A DNA stretch of 64,000 nt from Paraburkholderia sp. Tr-20389 (GTDB lineage: Bacteria > Pseudomonadota > Gammaproteobacteria > Burkholderiales > Burkholderiaceae), in NCBI RefSeq assembly GCF_017104565.1, contig NZ_JAAGPD010000025.1, forward strand, positions 62,001 through 126,000, in the 5' to 3' direction. The notes under the pieces were generated by a model. The model did not search any database. It was given only the letters and a program-made list of their open reading frames with translations, and had not been told where the DNA came from. Position numbers and translations under genes: made by a program. Shown here piece by piece: positions 17,595-25,453 of this stretch (within the stretch, counting starts at the first letter, position 1; each line of letters opens with the position of its first letter).

Positions 17595-18665
17595 ATGAAA
17601 ATCGGATTGTCGTGCAATGCACTGAAGTACAGTGGGGGCCTTGAGCGCTATGCGATCGAGGTGACGCGGGGACTCGTCGCAGCCGGGATCAAGCTGGCCG
17701 TGTTCGGCCGTGCGTTCGATCCCAAGTTGCCGGAAAGCCGGCTCGTCGAGCCGCACCGGATCAACGTTTCGTTTCTGCCGGGCAAATGGCGCGACGAATG
17801 GTTTTCGCGCCGCCTGAGCGCGATGCGGCGCGACGCGAAAGTGGACGTGCTGATCGGCTGCAATCGCGTCGAAGCGTCGGAGATTGCAATTTGCGGCGGC
17901 ACGCATCTGGGTTTTCTCAGCGCGACGGGGCGCCGTCCGTCGTTCTTCGACCGCAGACAGATCGCGCTGGAGCGCCGTCAATATCGGCGCGCGCGCTTCG
18001 TCGTCGCGCATTCGCCGCAGATGCGCGACGAACTGAGGCATCTGTATGGCGTCGATGATGCCAAGATCCGCGTGCTGTATCCGCCCGTCGACAATGGCCG
18101 CTTTTCTCCCGTCGCCGGCGATGAGCGCCGCGCGTTGCGCAAACGTTTTGGCTTCGCCGACGACGAAGTCGTCTTGCTGTTTCCGTCGAGCAGTCACGAA
18201 CGCAAGGGTTTGCCGCTGATCGAAGAGGCGCTGCGCGATCTCGATCTGCCCGTCGTCGTGGCCGTGGCGGGGCGTCCGCCTGAGCGCACGTCGAAGCGGC
18301 TGCGCTACATCGGCTATGTGAATACGATCGAAGAAGGCTACCGCGCGGCGGACTATACGATCCTCGCGTCGAGCTACGAGCCGTTCGGCCTCGTCGGCGT
18401 GGAGTCGGTGATGTGCGGCACGCCGGTGATTCTGTCGTCGAACATCGGCTGCCACGACGTGATCGCGCCGGAAGCCAAGCTCGTGTTCAAGCCAAACGAT
18501 GTCGACAGCTTGCGCCGCGTGCTGGCTCAGGCGGTGTCGGACGCACGCGGCGAGCGGCCGCCGATGCCGGCGTTTTCGCGCGACGCCGTGCTGTACGATC
18601 CGGGCCTCGGCCGTCACGTGACGGATCTGCTCGATCTGGCGGATCAGGCGTGCGGGTGGCCGTGA
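17595..18665 (+). CDS. Glycosyltransferase family 4 protein
   Basis: The 356-residue protein has the GT4 layout. The N-terminal domain begins MKIGLSCNALKYSGGLERYA with the glycine-rich acceptor loop, and the C-terminal donor domain contains the E-x7-E element (SSYEPFGLVGVESVMCGTPVI, where the two Glu residues are the family signature). HSPQMRDELRHLYGV and PPVDNGRFSP precede it, as in WaaG-like enzymes. The ATG at 17595 follows AAAAAGAAG. It lies 75 bp after the two GT9 genes on the same strand and probably belongs to the same operon. Transfer of a hexose onto an LPS core or other lipid-linked glycan is the most likely role. Confidence 0.88.
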   Translation: MKIGLSCNALKYSGGLERYAIEVTRGLVAAGIKLAVFGRAFDPKLPESRLVEPHRINVSFLPGKWRDEWFSRRLSAMRRDAKVDVLIGCNRVEASEIAICGGTHLGFLSATGRRPSFFDRRQIALERRQYRRARFVVAHSPQMRDELRHLYGVDDAKIRVLYPPVDNGRFSPVAGDERRALRKRFGFADDEVVLLFPSSSHERKGLPLIEEALRDLDLPVVVAVAGRPPERTSKRLRYIGYVNTIEEGYRAADYTILASSYEPFGLVGVESVMCGTPVILSSNIGCHDVIAPEAKLVFKPNDVDSLRRVLAQAVSDARGERPPMPAFSRDAVLYDPGLGRHVTDLLDLADQACGWP

Positions 18666-18700
18666 CATGCGGGCGGCACGCGCATGCGCGTTGCGCCGCT

Positions 18701-18748
18701 AAACGTGTCCTCAAACGTGTCCTCAAACGTGCCCCCAAACGTGCCCCG
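18701..18748. repeat. Four tandem copies of a 12-bp unit
   Basis: Two identical copies of AAACGTGTCCTC are followed by AAACGTGCCCCC and AAACGTGCCCCG. The array sits between the GT4 gene and the end of the convergent MFS transporter gene, ending 6 bp before the transporter stop codon. Confidence 0.95.
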
Positions 18749-18754
18749 GCGTGC

Positions 18755-20083
18755 TTAAGCGCCCCGGCGTGCAGGCGGTGACATGCGCAGGCTGCGCAGC
18801 GTCAGCACGATGAGCGCACCCATCACGACGGCCGTGAACAGATAGAGACCGGCCGGCCCAACGAAGGCCATCATCGCCGACGCGAGCGTCGGGCCGCCGC
18901 TCGCGCCGAGTGAAAAGATCAACAGCAGCCCGGCGCTGACGGCGATGCGCTCGCCGGCGGGAATGCAGTCGTTCACGTAGGACGTGACGACGCCATACAT
19001 CGAGAACGCGACGGCGACGTACAAATAGCCGAGCACTTCGATCAGCACGCCGTCGCGCAACAGGAACAGCAACACGCTCAGTGAACCCGCGAGCGCGGCG
19101 AGGCATAGTTGCACCTTGCGCCGGTCGAACAGATCGGCGAGGCGCGCGACGGGCCATTGCGGCACGAGTGCCGCGAGCAGCGCAAAGCCCATGAAGTGCG
19201 ACACGTCCGGCACCGAATAGCCGACGCGCCGCATGAAGACCGGCTGCATCGTGTAGAACGCGCTGTTGAGCAGGCCCGCCGCGAGGCACGCGACGACACC
19301 GAGGGGCGCCCAGCGGTAGATGGTCTGCAAGCCCGACAGTCCGCGCGCAAGCCGCGAGCGGCCCGAGGCGCTCGCGTGCGTGTCATGCGCGGCGACGGGA
19401 CCGGGCGCCGTGCCCGCGAGTGCAACGGGAATCAGCGATGCGGTGAACAACGCGGCAACGGCGCTGAAAAGCTCGAAGCTCGCCGGGTCTGCGAGACCGA
19501 TCAGAAACTGGCCGACGCCGACGCCGAGATAGTTCGTGATCAGATAGGCGGAGAACACGCGTCCGCGCTGCGCGTTGCTCGCCACCTGATGCAGCCAGCT
19601 TTCGACCACCGTGAAGATGCCCACGAGGCAAAAGCCGGTGATGAAGCGCAACGCCGCCCATATCGAGGCCGCGTCCCACACCGCGTAGCCGAGCGCGCAA
19701 CACGCGGAGGCCGCCGCGAACGTGACGAACGCGCGATGATGACCGACGCGGCCGATCAGCGAACCGCCATACAGCGCGCCCACCATGAAGCCGACGTAAT
19801 ACGAGGACTGCACGAAGCCGACGACGATCGACGGCGCCTGCTGCTGGATGAGCCGCAGCGAGATCAGCGTGCCGAGCAGGCCGTTGCCTGTGATGAGAAT
19901 CGCATAGCCGAGCAGCAGAATCGCGGTGGCCTGCAGGCTGCTGAAGGGCGGTGGCGGCGCGGGAACGGGCTGAGCGGGAGCGGCGAGCGATGGACCGCTT
20001 TCGACGAAATCGGCGAGCGGTTGCGTGTCGTGCAGAGAGAATGCGCCGCAGGGCGGGGTCGCCTGATCGTGTGCCTGTTTCAT
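18755..20083 (-). CDS. MFS transporter (sugar-phosphate/YcaD-like)
   Basis: The 442-residue protein has about 12 membrane segments: the first starts near residue 50 after a soluble N-terminal stretch, and a cytoplasmic loop near 230 divides the two six-helix halves. MFS signature elements are seen after TM2 (YGGSLIGRVGHHRAF) and at the equivalent place in the second half (ARLADLFDRRKVQ). The general pattern resembles YcaD/YfkF-type transporters of unknown substrate. The start MKQAHDQATPP at 20083 is preferred over 20182, which adds an Arg-rich stretch. It is divergent from the alpha/beta hydrolase gene. Confidence 0.85.
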   Translation of the reverse strand: MKQAHDQATPPCGAFSLHDTQPLADFVESGPSLAAPAQPVPAPPPPFSSLQATAILLLGYAILITGNGLLGTLISLRLIQQQAPSIVVGFVQSSYYVGFMVGALYGGSLIGRVGHHRAFVTFAAASACCALGYAVWDAASIWAALRFITGFCLVGIFTVVESWLHQVASNAQRGRVFSAYLITNYLGVGVGQFLIGLADPASFELFSAVAALFTASLIPVALAGTAPGPVAAHDTHASASGRSRLARGLSGLQTIYRWAPLGVVACLAAGLLNSAFYTMQPVFMRRVGYSVPDVSHFMGFALLAALVPQWPVARLADLFDRRKVQLCLAALAGSLSVLLFLLRDGVLIEVLGYLYVAVAFSMYGVVTSYVNDCIPAGERIAVSAGLLLIFSLGASGGPTLASAMMAFVGPAGLYLFTAVVMGALIVLTLRSLRMSPPARRGA

Positions 20084-20362
20084 TCGTACTCGATGTGGTT
20101 CGTCTCGCGCGGCACCGGATAGCGACGTGTTGCGGGTTCGTCTTGTCGAATGTAGCGGGCTGCGATGCGGCGGGTGCAGCAAGAATACGACATCGGCTTG
20201 CGGTAAAACGACTTTCTTTAGCGGGCCTTGCGCGGCGTCACGTGCGCGATGCGGTCAGCGCGATGCGCGTGACGGCGCTAACATGAACGCTCGCCGCGGC
20301 CTGGGTCTGCGCCGGTCCGCGCCGAGTGTGCACAGCGATCGTCCTGAAAGGAGCCGCCGATC

Positions 20363-21253
20363 ATGCCCAAGCACGTGAGCACCGAATTGCTGGACATCGC
20401 CTATGAGGAAACGGGCGACCCACGAGGTTGGCCCGTCGTCCTGCTGCACGGCTTTCCGTACGACGTTCACGCATACGACGAGGTCGCGCCGATTCTCGCC
20501 GGGCAGGGCGCGCGCGTGATCGTGCCGTATCTGCGCGGCTATGGGCCGACGCGCTTCCTGTCCGCCGATACGCCGCGCTCCGGCCAGCAGGCCGCGCTGG
20601 GCGCCGACCTGCTCGCGCTGCTCGACGCGTTGCACATCGAACGCGCGCTGCTGGGCGGGTACGACTGGGGCGGGCGCGCCGCGTGCATCGTCGCTGCTCT
20701 GTATCCGCAGCGTGTGCAAGCGCTCGTGACGGTCAATGGCTACAACATCCAGGACATCGCAGCATCGGCAAAACCGGCGTTGCCGGAAAACGAACTGCGC
20801 CACTGGTACCAGTACTATTTTCACGGCGAGCGCGGCCGCGCCGGTCTCACCGAAAACCGCCGTGCATTGTGCCGTCTGCTTTGGTCGCTCTGGTCGCCGA
20901 CCTGGCAATTCGACGACGCGTGTTACGCGCGCACGGCGGCATCGTTCGATCACCCCGATTTCGTCGACGTGGTGATTCATTCATATCGGCATCGCTACGC
21001 GCTGGTGGCGGGCGATCCGCGTTACGACGCGCTGGAACGGCAGCTTGCCGCGCAGCCGCCCATCTCCGTGCCCACCATCTCGATCGACGGCAGCGCGGAC
21101 GGTGTGATGGCGATCGGCGGAACGGCGCATCATGCGTCGCATTTCACGGGGCCGTACGAACACCGCGTGATCGACAACGCCGGCCACAATCCGCCGCAGG
21201 AAACGCCCGCCGCCTTCGCCGACGCATTGCTTGCCGTGCGAACGCGTGCATGA
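20363..21253 (+). CDS. Alpha/beta hydrolase, epoxide-hydrolase/haloalkane-dehalogenase type
   Basis: The 296-residue enzyme has an alpha/beta-hydrolase fold with oxyanion-hole HGFP (residues 29-32) and a nucleophile elbow GYDWGG in which Asp101 replaces the more common Ser. An Asp nucleophile is characteristic of epoxide hydrolases and dehalogenases. The catalytic His is in DNAGHNPPQE near the C terminus. No signal peptide is seen, so it acts in the cytoplasm. A ribosome site (AAAGGAG) precedes the ATG by 9 bases. It lies 91 bp before the ketopantoate-reductase-like gene; the substrate cannot be read from the sequence. Confidence 0.85.
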   Translation: MPKHVSTELLDIAYEETGDPRGWPVVLLHGFPYDVHAYDEVAPILAGQGARVIVPYLRGYGPTRFLSADTPRSGQQAALGADLLALLDALHIERALLGGYDWGGRAACIVAALYPQRVQALVTVNGYNIQDIAASAKPALPENELRHWYQYYFHGERGRAGLTENRRALCRLLWSLWSPTWQFDDACYARTAASFDHPDFVDVVIHSYRHRYALVAGDPRYDALERQLAAQPPISVPTISIDGSADGVMAIGGTAHHASHFTGPYEHRVIDNAGHNPPQETPAAFADALLAVRTRA

Positions 21254-21344
21254 CGGCGCGTGTCCACGTGGCCGCTTATGACGCGTCCGCGTGCGCCGTG
21301 TGGTAAGTTTTGACGGTTCAATTCCGTACAGAAGAGCGTTGCTT

Positions 21345-22232
21345 ATGAAAGTCGCCGTGATGGGCGCGGGCGCGGTGGGCTGCTATTACGGCGGCATGCT
21401 GGCGCGCGCGGGGCATGAAGTGGTATTGATCGGACGTCCGCAACACGTTGAGGCCATCGAGCGCCGCGGCCTGCGGCTCGAAACGCAATCATTCGACGAA
21501 CACATCCGGCTTGCGGCGAGCACGCAAGCGAGTGCGGTGCAGGGCGCGAAGCTCGTGCTGTTCTGCGTGAAATCGACGGATACCGAAAGCGCGGCGCTGG
21601 AAATCAAGCCCTTTCTTGCGCCCGATACATTGGTGCTGTCGCTGCAGAACGGCGTCGAAAACGCGGATGAAGTGCGCACGCTCGTGCCGCAGGAAGTGGC
21701 GGCCGCCGTCGTCTATGTCGCGACGGAAATGGCCGGGCCGGGGCACGTGCGCCATCACGGCCGCGGCGAACTTGTGATCGAGCCGTCCAAAGCCAGTGCG
21801 GAAGTCGCACAGACGCTGATCGCAGCAGGTGTGCCCACGCAAATCTCCGACAACGTGCGCGGCGCGTTGTGGGCGAAGCTGATCCTCAATTGCGCTTACA
21901 ACGCGTTGTCGGCTATCACGCAGTTGCCGTACGGACGGCTCGTGCAAGGCGAAGGCGTGACGACCGTGATGCGCGATATCGTCGACGAGTGTCTGGCCGT
22001 TGCGAAGGCCGATGGCGTCACGATTACAGGCGACGTCGACAAGGCCGTGCGCATGATCGCGGAGACGATGCCGGGACAGTATTCATCGACGGCACAGGAT
22101 CTGTCGCGCGGCAAGCGCAGTGAGATCGATCACCTGAATGGCCTGATCGTGAGGCGCGGCGAAGCGCTCGGCGTGGTGACGCCGTCGAATCGTTTGCTGC
22201 ATACGCTCGTCAAGCTGATCGAGAGCAAGTAG
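21345..22232 (+). CDS. 2-dehydropantoate 2-reductase family protein
   Basis: The 295-residue protein has an N-terminal NADP-binding Rossmann motif (MGAGAVGCYYGG, residues 6-17) and the catalytic Lys178 in LWAKLILNCAYNAL. The C-terminal KRSEIDHLNG provides the conserved Ser and Glu near residue 260. It would reduce ketopantoate to pantoate with NADPH in the pathway to CoA. Burkholderiaceae usually carry several members of this family, so it may be a paralogue acting on another 2-keto acid. The ATG at 21345 immediately precedes the Rossmann strand. It converges on the acetoacetate decarboxylase gene with 57 bp between. Confidence 0.85.
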   Translation: MKVAVMGAGAVGCYYGGMLARAGHEVVLIGRPQHVEAIERRGLRLETQSFDEHIRLAASTQASAVQGAKLVLFCVKSTDTESAALEIKPFLAPDTLVLSLQNGVENADEVRTLVPQEVAAAVVYVATEMAGPGHVRHHGRGELVIEPSKASAEVAQTLIAAGVPTQISDNVRGALWAKLILNCAYNALSAITQLPYGRLVQGEGVTTVMRDIVDECLAVAKADGVTITGDVDKAVRMIAETMPGQYSSTAQDLSRGKRSEIDHLNGLIVRRGEALGVVTPSNRLLHTLVKLIESK

Positions 22233-22289
22233 AAAACGCCGGCGCCGCGCGTACGCGCTGCATGCGCGCGGCACTGTTCGATGTGGCCG

Positions 22290-23045
22290 TTATTCGGCGT
22301 TCGCCAGATAGTCGAATGCGACCTCGCCGATATCGAGCGTGAGATCGGCGACGACCTGGCGGGCGCCCACCACGCGCCGCACGGGCAGATCCGCAACGGG
22401 CGCGAGCGCATGATGCCGCAGTTCGAGCGCCGCTGGTCCCGCCCACGCGCCAAGCACTGTCACGTCGCGCAGAAAGAAGCGCACCAGCTCGCACACGCGT
22501 GCCGTGCCGTCGACATGCGGGATCACCTTCAACAGATAGTTTGGTGTATCGGCGAGCTTGGCGCGCTCGGTTTCCATGTCGAGCGTCCAGTGCTTGTAGC
22601 CCATCGTACCCGTTGCCACGCGCTGCGTGCCGTAATCGAGCGTGCCGAGCAGCGTGTCGTTGCCGTCCACGCCGATATGCGGACGCGCAAGCTTCTTCGG
22701 AAAGCCCCAGATTTCGCGGCCTGCCGCAATCGGGCCTTCGTCGTCGAGATACATCGAATGCGTGTAGTTGCCGAGCCGTCCCTCCGCGTCGCGCACGGAA
22801 ATGACCTGGCCGCTTTCGGTGTAATCGCCGAAGCCCGACGAATCCGGCATGCGGATGAACTCGTAATGCACCAGCGTGTTCTCAGGCTTGAGCGGTGCGG
22901 GCACGGCGGCGGCGATCGCATCGGGATCGCTTTCATACGAAATAATGAAGTACTCGCGGTTCACGAATCGAAACGGCGGACGCGGAAAAGCGGGATTGTG
23001 TACGGGCATCGCAAAAGCGTTCTTGCGGATCGAGTCCAGGTCCAT
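22290..23045 (-). CDS. adc: Acetoacetate decarboxylase
   Basis: The 251-residue protein carries the active-site segment [10 protein letters not shown], with Lys117 as the expected Schiff-base lysine and Lys118 the neighbour that lowers its pKa, as in the clostridial enzyme. Decarboxylation gives acetone and CO2 from acetoacetate in the cytoplasm. Length and overall sequence match the family. GGAGAA precedes the ATG. The usual partner in Burkholderia-type organisms is a 3-hydroxybutyrate dehydrogenase, which is not here; the gene instead follows VOC and GST genes after 132 bp. Acetoacetate arising from polyhydroxybutyrate turnover is a plausible source, since a phasin gene is also in the window. 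Confidence 0.9.
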   Translation of the reverse strand: MDLDSIRKNAFAMPVHNPAFPRPPFRFVNREYFIISYESDPDAIAAAVPAPLKPENTLVHYEFIRMPDSSGFGDYTESGQVISVRDAEGRLGNYTHSMYLDDEGPIAAGREIWGFPKKLARPHIGVDGNDTLLGTLDYGTQRVATGTMGYKHWTLDMETERAKLADTPNYLLKVIPHVDGTARVCELVRFFLRDVTVLGAWAGPAALELRHHALAPVADLPVRRVVGARQVVADLTLDIGEVAFDYLANAE

Positions 23046-23177
23046 TGAGGTTCTCCCGGTGAGCAGCGCACACTGCGCGCGTCAATGGTAAAGCGATTGC
23101 GCGCGCAGCGGTGTGTCCGTTCGATGGCAATTTGCCCGCTATTCGCCGATGCCCTCGATACGTACAACAGGAAAACG

Positions 23178-23528
23178 CTATTGGTGCGCGAGAATGTTCA
23201 CGAGCTTGCCGAACGGGTCGCGGACATAGAAGCGCCGCACGCCCCACGGTTCGTCGACGGGACCGTATTCGATCGCAAAGCCTGCCGCTTGCATCGCCGA
23301 GAGCGCTGCGTCCGCGTCGTCGACCTCGATCGACAGGTCGGGCACGGGCGTGCCCGAGCCGCCTTCCTGTGCGAAGCTGATCTGCACCGTCATCGGCTGG
23401 TTCGAGCCGTACGTGCGTATCCAGCCGTGATCCATCAGCAATTCGAGGCCGAGAACATCCTGATAGAAACGCCGCGCTTGCGCGGTGTCTTTCGTTTCGA
23501 TGTTCGCGACGATGCGGTTGACCTTCAT
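23178..23528 (-). CDS. VOC-superfamily (glyoxalase/bleomycin-resistance-like) protein
   Basis: This is a 116-residue single-domain protein with two beta-alpha-beta-beta-beta units. The N-terminal IETKDTAQARRFYQDVLGLE and C-terminal VRRFYVRDPFGKLVNIL are the typical VOC signatures, and the Asp-Pro-Phe-Gly ending usually carries a metal or substrate ligand position. The substrate is unknown; GST-linked VOC proteins sometimes handle electrophile-thiol adducts. A good ribosome site (GAGGA) precedes the ATG, and the gene is 21 bp downstream of the GST gene in the same direction, so they are probably co-transcribed under the TetR regulator. Confidence 0.85.
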   Translation of the reverse strand: MKVNRIVANIETKDTAQARRFYQDVLGLELLMDHGWIRTYGSNQPMTVQISFAQEGGSGTPVPDLSIEVDDADAALSAMQAAGFAIEYGPVDEPWGVRRFYVRDPFGKLVNILAHQ

Positions 23529-23549
23529 TGCCCGTCCTCGTTCGATGAA

Positions 23550-24173
23550 TTACTGGAGTTGCGCCTGTTCCTCGCGGTACAGCGCGATCTCTTCGGCCAA
23601 TGCCTTTGCCACTTGAGGACGCTGCACGATGCGATGGTAATACGCATCGACGGCAGGCCATTGTGCGAGGTCGACGTCGCAGTACCGTGCCCAGTTGAGC
23701 ACGGTGGTGAGATATGCATCCGCAACCGTGAAGCTATCGAGCAGGTATGCACGCTCTGACAGATGCGACTGCAGATAGTCGAGCCGCCTTTCAACCTTTT
23801 GACGCGCGTAATCATGCGGCGCGTCCGGATCGAGCAGCGGCACGAACACGCCCTTGTGCAGTTCAGTGCTGATGAAGCCGAGCCATTGTTGAAGCTTCGC
23901 GCGCTCCGGCGTACCCGCGACGGGCGCCAGTTGCGCCGCTGGAAACTGATCCGCGACGTACGGCAGGATAGCCGTGTTTTCGGTCAACAGCCAGCCTTCG
24001 TCCGTGCGCAAGACGGGCACCTGGCCGAGCGCGTTGATCGGATAGAAATCGGAGCCGTCGCGCAGCTTCTTCTTTTTCGTGTCCACCTGAATGAATCCGG
24101 CTTGCGCGCCGGCTTCGTACAACGTGATCCGCGTGGCGAGCGAGCACGCGAGCGGCGAAAAATACAGATCCAT
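23550..24173 (-). CDS. Glutathione S-transferase
   Basis: The 207-residue protein has an N-terminal thioredoxin-like domain (MDLYFSPLACSLATRITLYE, with the catalytic Ser or Cys near residue 9-11), the cis-Pro region GQVPVLRTDEG and the glutathione-binding LTENTAIL (residues ~63-70). An all-helical C-terminal domain follows. It resembles the beta-class or GstA group, which detoxify electrophiles in the cytoplasm. The start at 24173 has AGGAG eight bases upstream; the longer frame to 24260 crosses the operator and is rejected. It is divergent from a TetR gene that very likely controls it. Confidence 0.9.
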   Translation of the reverse strand: MDLYFSPLACSLATRITLYEAGAQAGFIQVDTKKKKLRDGSDFYPINALGQVPVLRTDEGWLLTENTAILPYVADQFPAAQLAPVAGTPERAKLQQWLGFISTELHKGVFVPLLDPDAPHDYARQKVERRLDYLQSHLSERAYLLDSFTVADAYLTTVLNWARYCDVDLAQWPAVDAYYHRIVQRPQVAKALAEEIALYREEQAQLQ

Positions 24174-24199
24174 GACGACGTCTCCTGATCGTTGGTTCG

Positions 24200-24223
24200 T
24201 TTTTGTACTATAGTGAACAAAAA
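24200..24223. promoter_or_regulatory. Candidate TetR operator between GST and TetR genes
   Basis: A perfect 7-bp inverted repeat, TTTTTGT (24200-24206) and ACAAAAA (24217-24223), encloses ACTATAGTGA. It lies 27 bp before the GST start and 22 bp before the TetR start, and overlaps AT-rich sequence that could serve as -10 elements in both directions. This is the expected place for autoregulatory TetR binding. Confidence 0.6.
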
Positions 24224-24244
24224 TCGACGGTGTCAAATATTTAT

Positions 24245-24928
24245 ATGCGAGACAGTACAAAAACAGAGAAGCGCGCGCGCGGACGGCCGCGTGCGTACGA
24301 TGCGGACGATGCGCTCAGCGGCGCCACGGATGCCTTCTGGCTTGGCGGCTATTCGGGCACGTCGCTCGATGCGCTCAGCGATGCAATGGGAATGAATCGT
24401 CCGAGCCTGTATGCGGCATTCGGCGACAAGCACGCGCTTTATCTGAGCACACTGGACCGCTATGTCGAAGCCGGCGTGCTAGGCATGCAGGACGCACTAC
24501 GCGACGACATTTCATTGGCGCAAGCATTACAGCGGGTCTACGACGCCGCGCTTGCGCTTTATCTGCCGTCGGGCGAAGCACCGCGTGGGTGCTTTCTGAT
24601 CGGCACGGCCGTTGTCGAATCGAAAGCCGACGAGTCCGTGCGCACCAGATTGGCGCAAGGGCTCAAATCGTTCGATCGCGCATTCGAGAAACGCATCCGC
24701 CGCGCGCAGACGGATGGCGAGCTTTCTGCTGAAGCGGATGCCGCCGTGCTGGCGCGCGTCGCATCGGCGATCTTGCACAGCCTTGCATTGCGTTCGCGCG
24801 CGGGCGACTCGCGCGCATCGTTGCGCGCGACAGCCGCGGAAGGCGTCGCGCTGATTTGTGGTGCTTGCAACGACAACGCGTCAAAAGATGCATCAATGAG
24901 CGGTGCTCGAAAACAGAAAAAGAATTAG
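24245..24928 (+). CDS. TetR/AcrR-family transcriptional regulator
   Basis: The 227-residue protein begins with a Lys/Arg-rich arm (KRARGRPRAYDADDAL) and a TetR helix-turn-helix (residues ~25-65: YSGTSLDALSDAMGMNRPSLYAAFGDKHALY). A helical ligand domain follows, ending in a Lys-rich tail. This opening is typical of the AcrR subgroup that represses divergent oxidoreductase, GST or VOC genes in response to electrophiles. The ATG at 24245 was chosen over 24203 because the latter begins inside the operator. Its likely targets are the GST-VOC genes and itself. Confidence 0.9.
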   Translation: MRDSTKTEKRARGRPRAYDADDALSGATDAFWLGGYSGTSLDALSDAMGMNRPSLYAAFGDKHALYLSTLDRYVEAGVLGMQDALRDDISLAQALQRVYDAALALYLPSGEAPRGCFLIGTAVVESKADESVRTRLAQGLKSFDRAFEKRIRRAQTDGELSAEADAAVLARVASAILHSLALRSRAGDSRASLRATAAEGVALICGACNDNASKDASMSGARKQKKN

Positions 24929-25023
24929 CCAAAGCGATCGCCTATTTGATGCGCCTTTCATGAACCTGGCTGGTACAGCGTATGCGCTATTGAACGTGTA
25001 CTACCTACTTCATGGAGGAAGTC

Positions 25024-25362
25024 ATGAAACTGCTCAAGCAAGCTGCTGTTCTTGCCGCCGTCATGGGTATCTCCGTCACGGCTTTCGCGCAGACGACAGT
25101 CCAGCCGGACCGGCCGGCGACGCGCGGTGAAGTGAGGCAGGATCTGATGAACGTCGAGAGCGAAGGCTATCGTCCGGGCGAAGGCGACCGCACGAATTAC
25201 CCTGCGAATGCGCAGGCTGCGGAGCGCAGGCTGTCCGATCAGCAAGGCCAGGGCGAAAGCTACGGCGGTGTGGTGAGTGGATCGGCGGCATCGGGGATGG
25301 CCATCCCGACGATGCACTCGCATCCCGATGACGGAACCAGGGGCGTGTATTTCGGCCGGTAA
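25024..25362 (+). CDS. DUF4148 exported protein
   Basis: The 112-residue protein has a signal peptide (MKLLKQAAVLAAVMGISVTAFAQ). The DUF4148 signature follows: TRGEVRQDLMNVESEGYRP, then NYPANAQAAERR. Proteins of this type are abundant in Burkholderiaceae and periplasmic; their function is unknown. A strong ribosome site (GGAGGAAG) sits just before the ATG at 25024, so the in-frame ATG at 25012 is less likely. It stands alone, followed by a very strong terminator. Confidence 0.9.
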   Translation: MKLLKQAAVLAAVMGISVTAFAQTTVQPDRPATRGEVRQDLMNVESEGYRPGEGDRTNYPANAQAAERRLSDQQGQGESYGGVVSGSAASGMAIPTMHSHPDDGTRGVYFGR

Positions 25363-25400
25363 TGCATCAAGAGTAAAGGCTCTTTCAAGGAGTCTTCAGG

Positions 25401-25436
25401 AAGCGGGGTTGCATGAAGATGCAACCCCGCTTCTTT
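25401..25436. terminator. Strong terminator between DUF4148 gene and convergent lipoprotein gene
   Basis: A 14-bp perfect stem (arms 25401-25414 and 25419-25432) closes on the 4-nt loop GAAG and is followed by CTTT on the plus strand. It lies between two convergent genes and could work for both. Confidence 0.85.
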
Positions 25437-25453
25437 ATCGAACGCGAGCGCGA

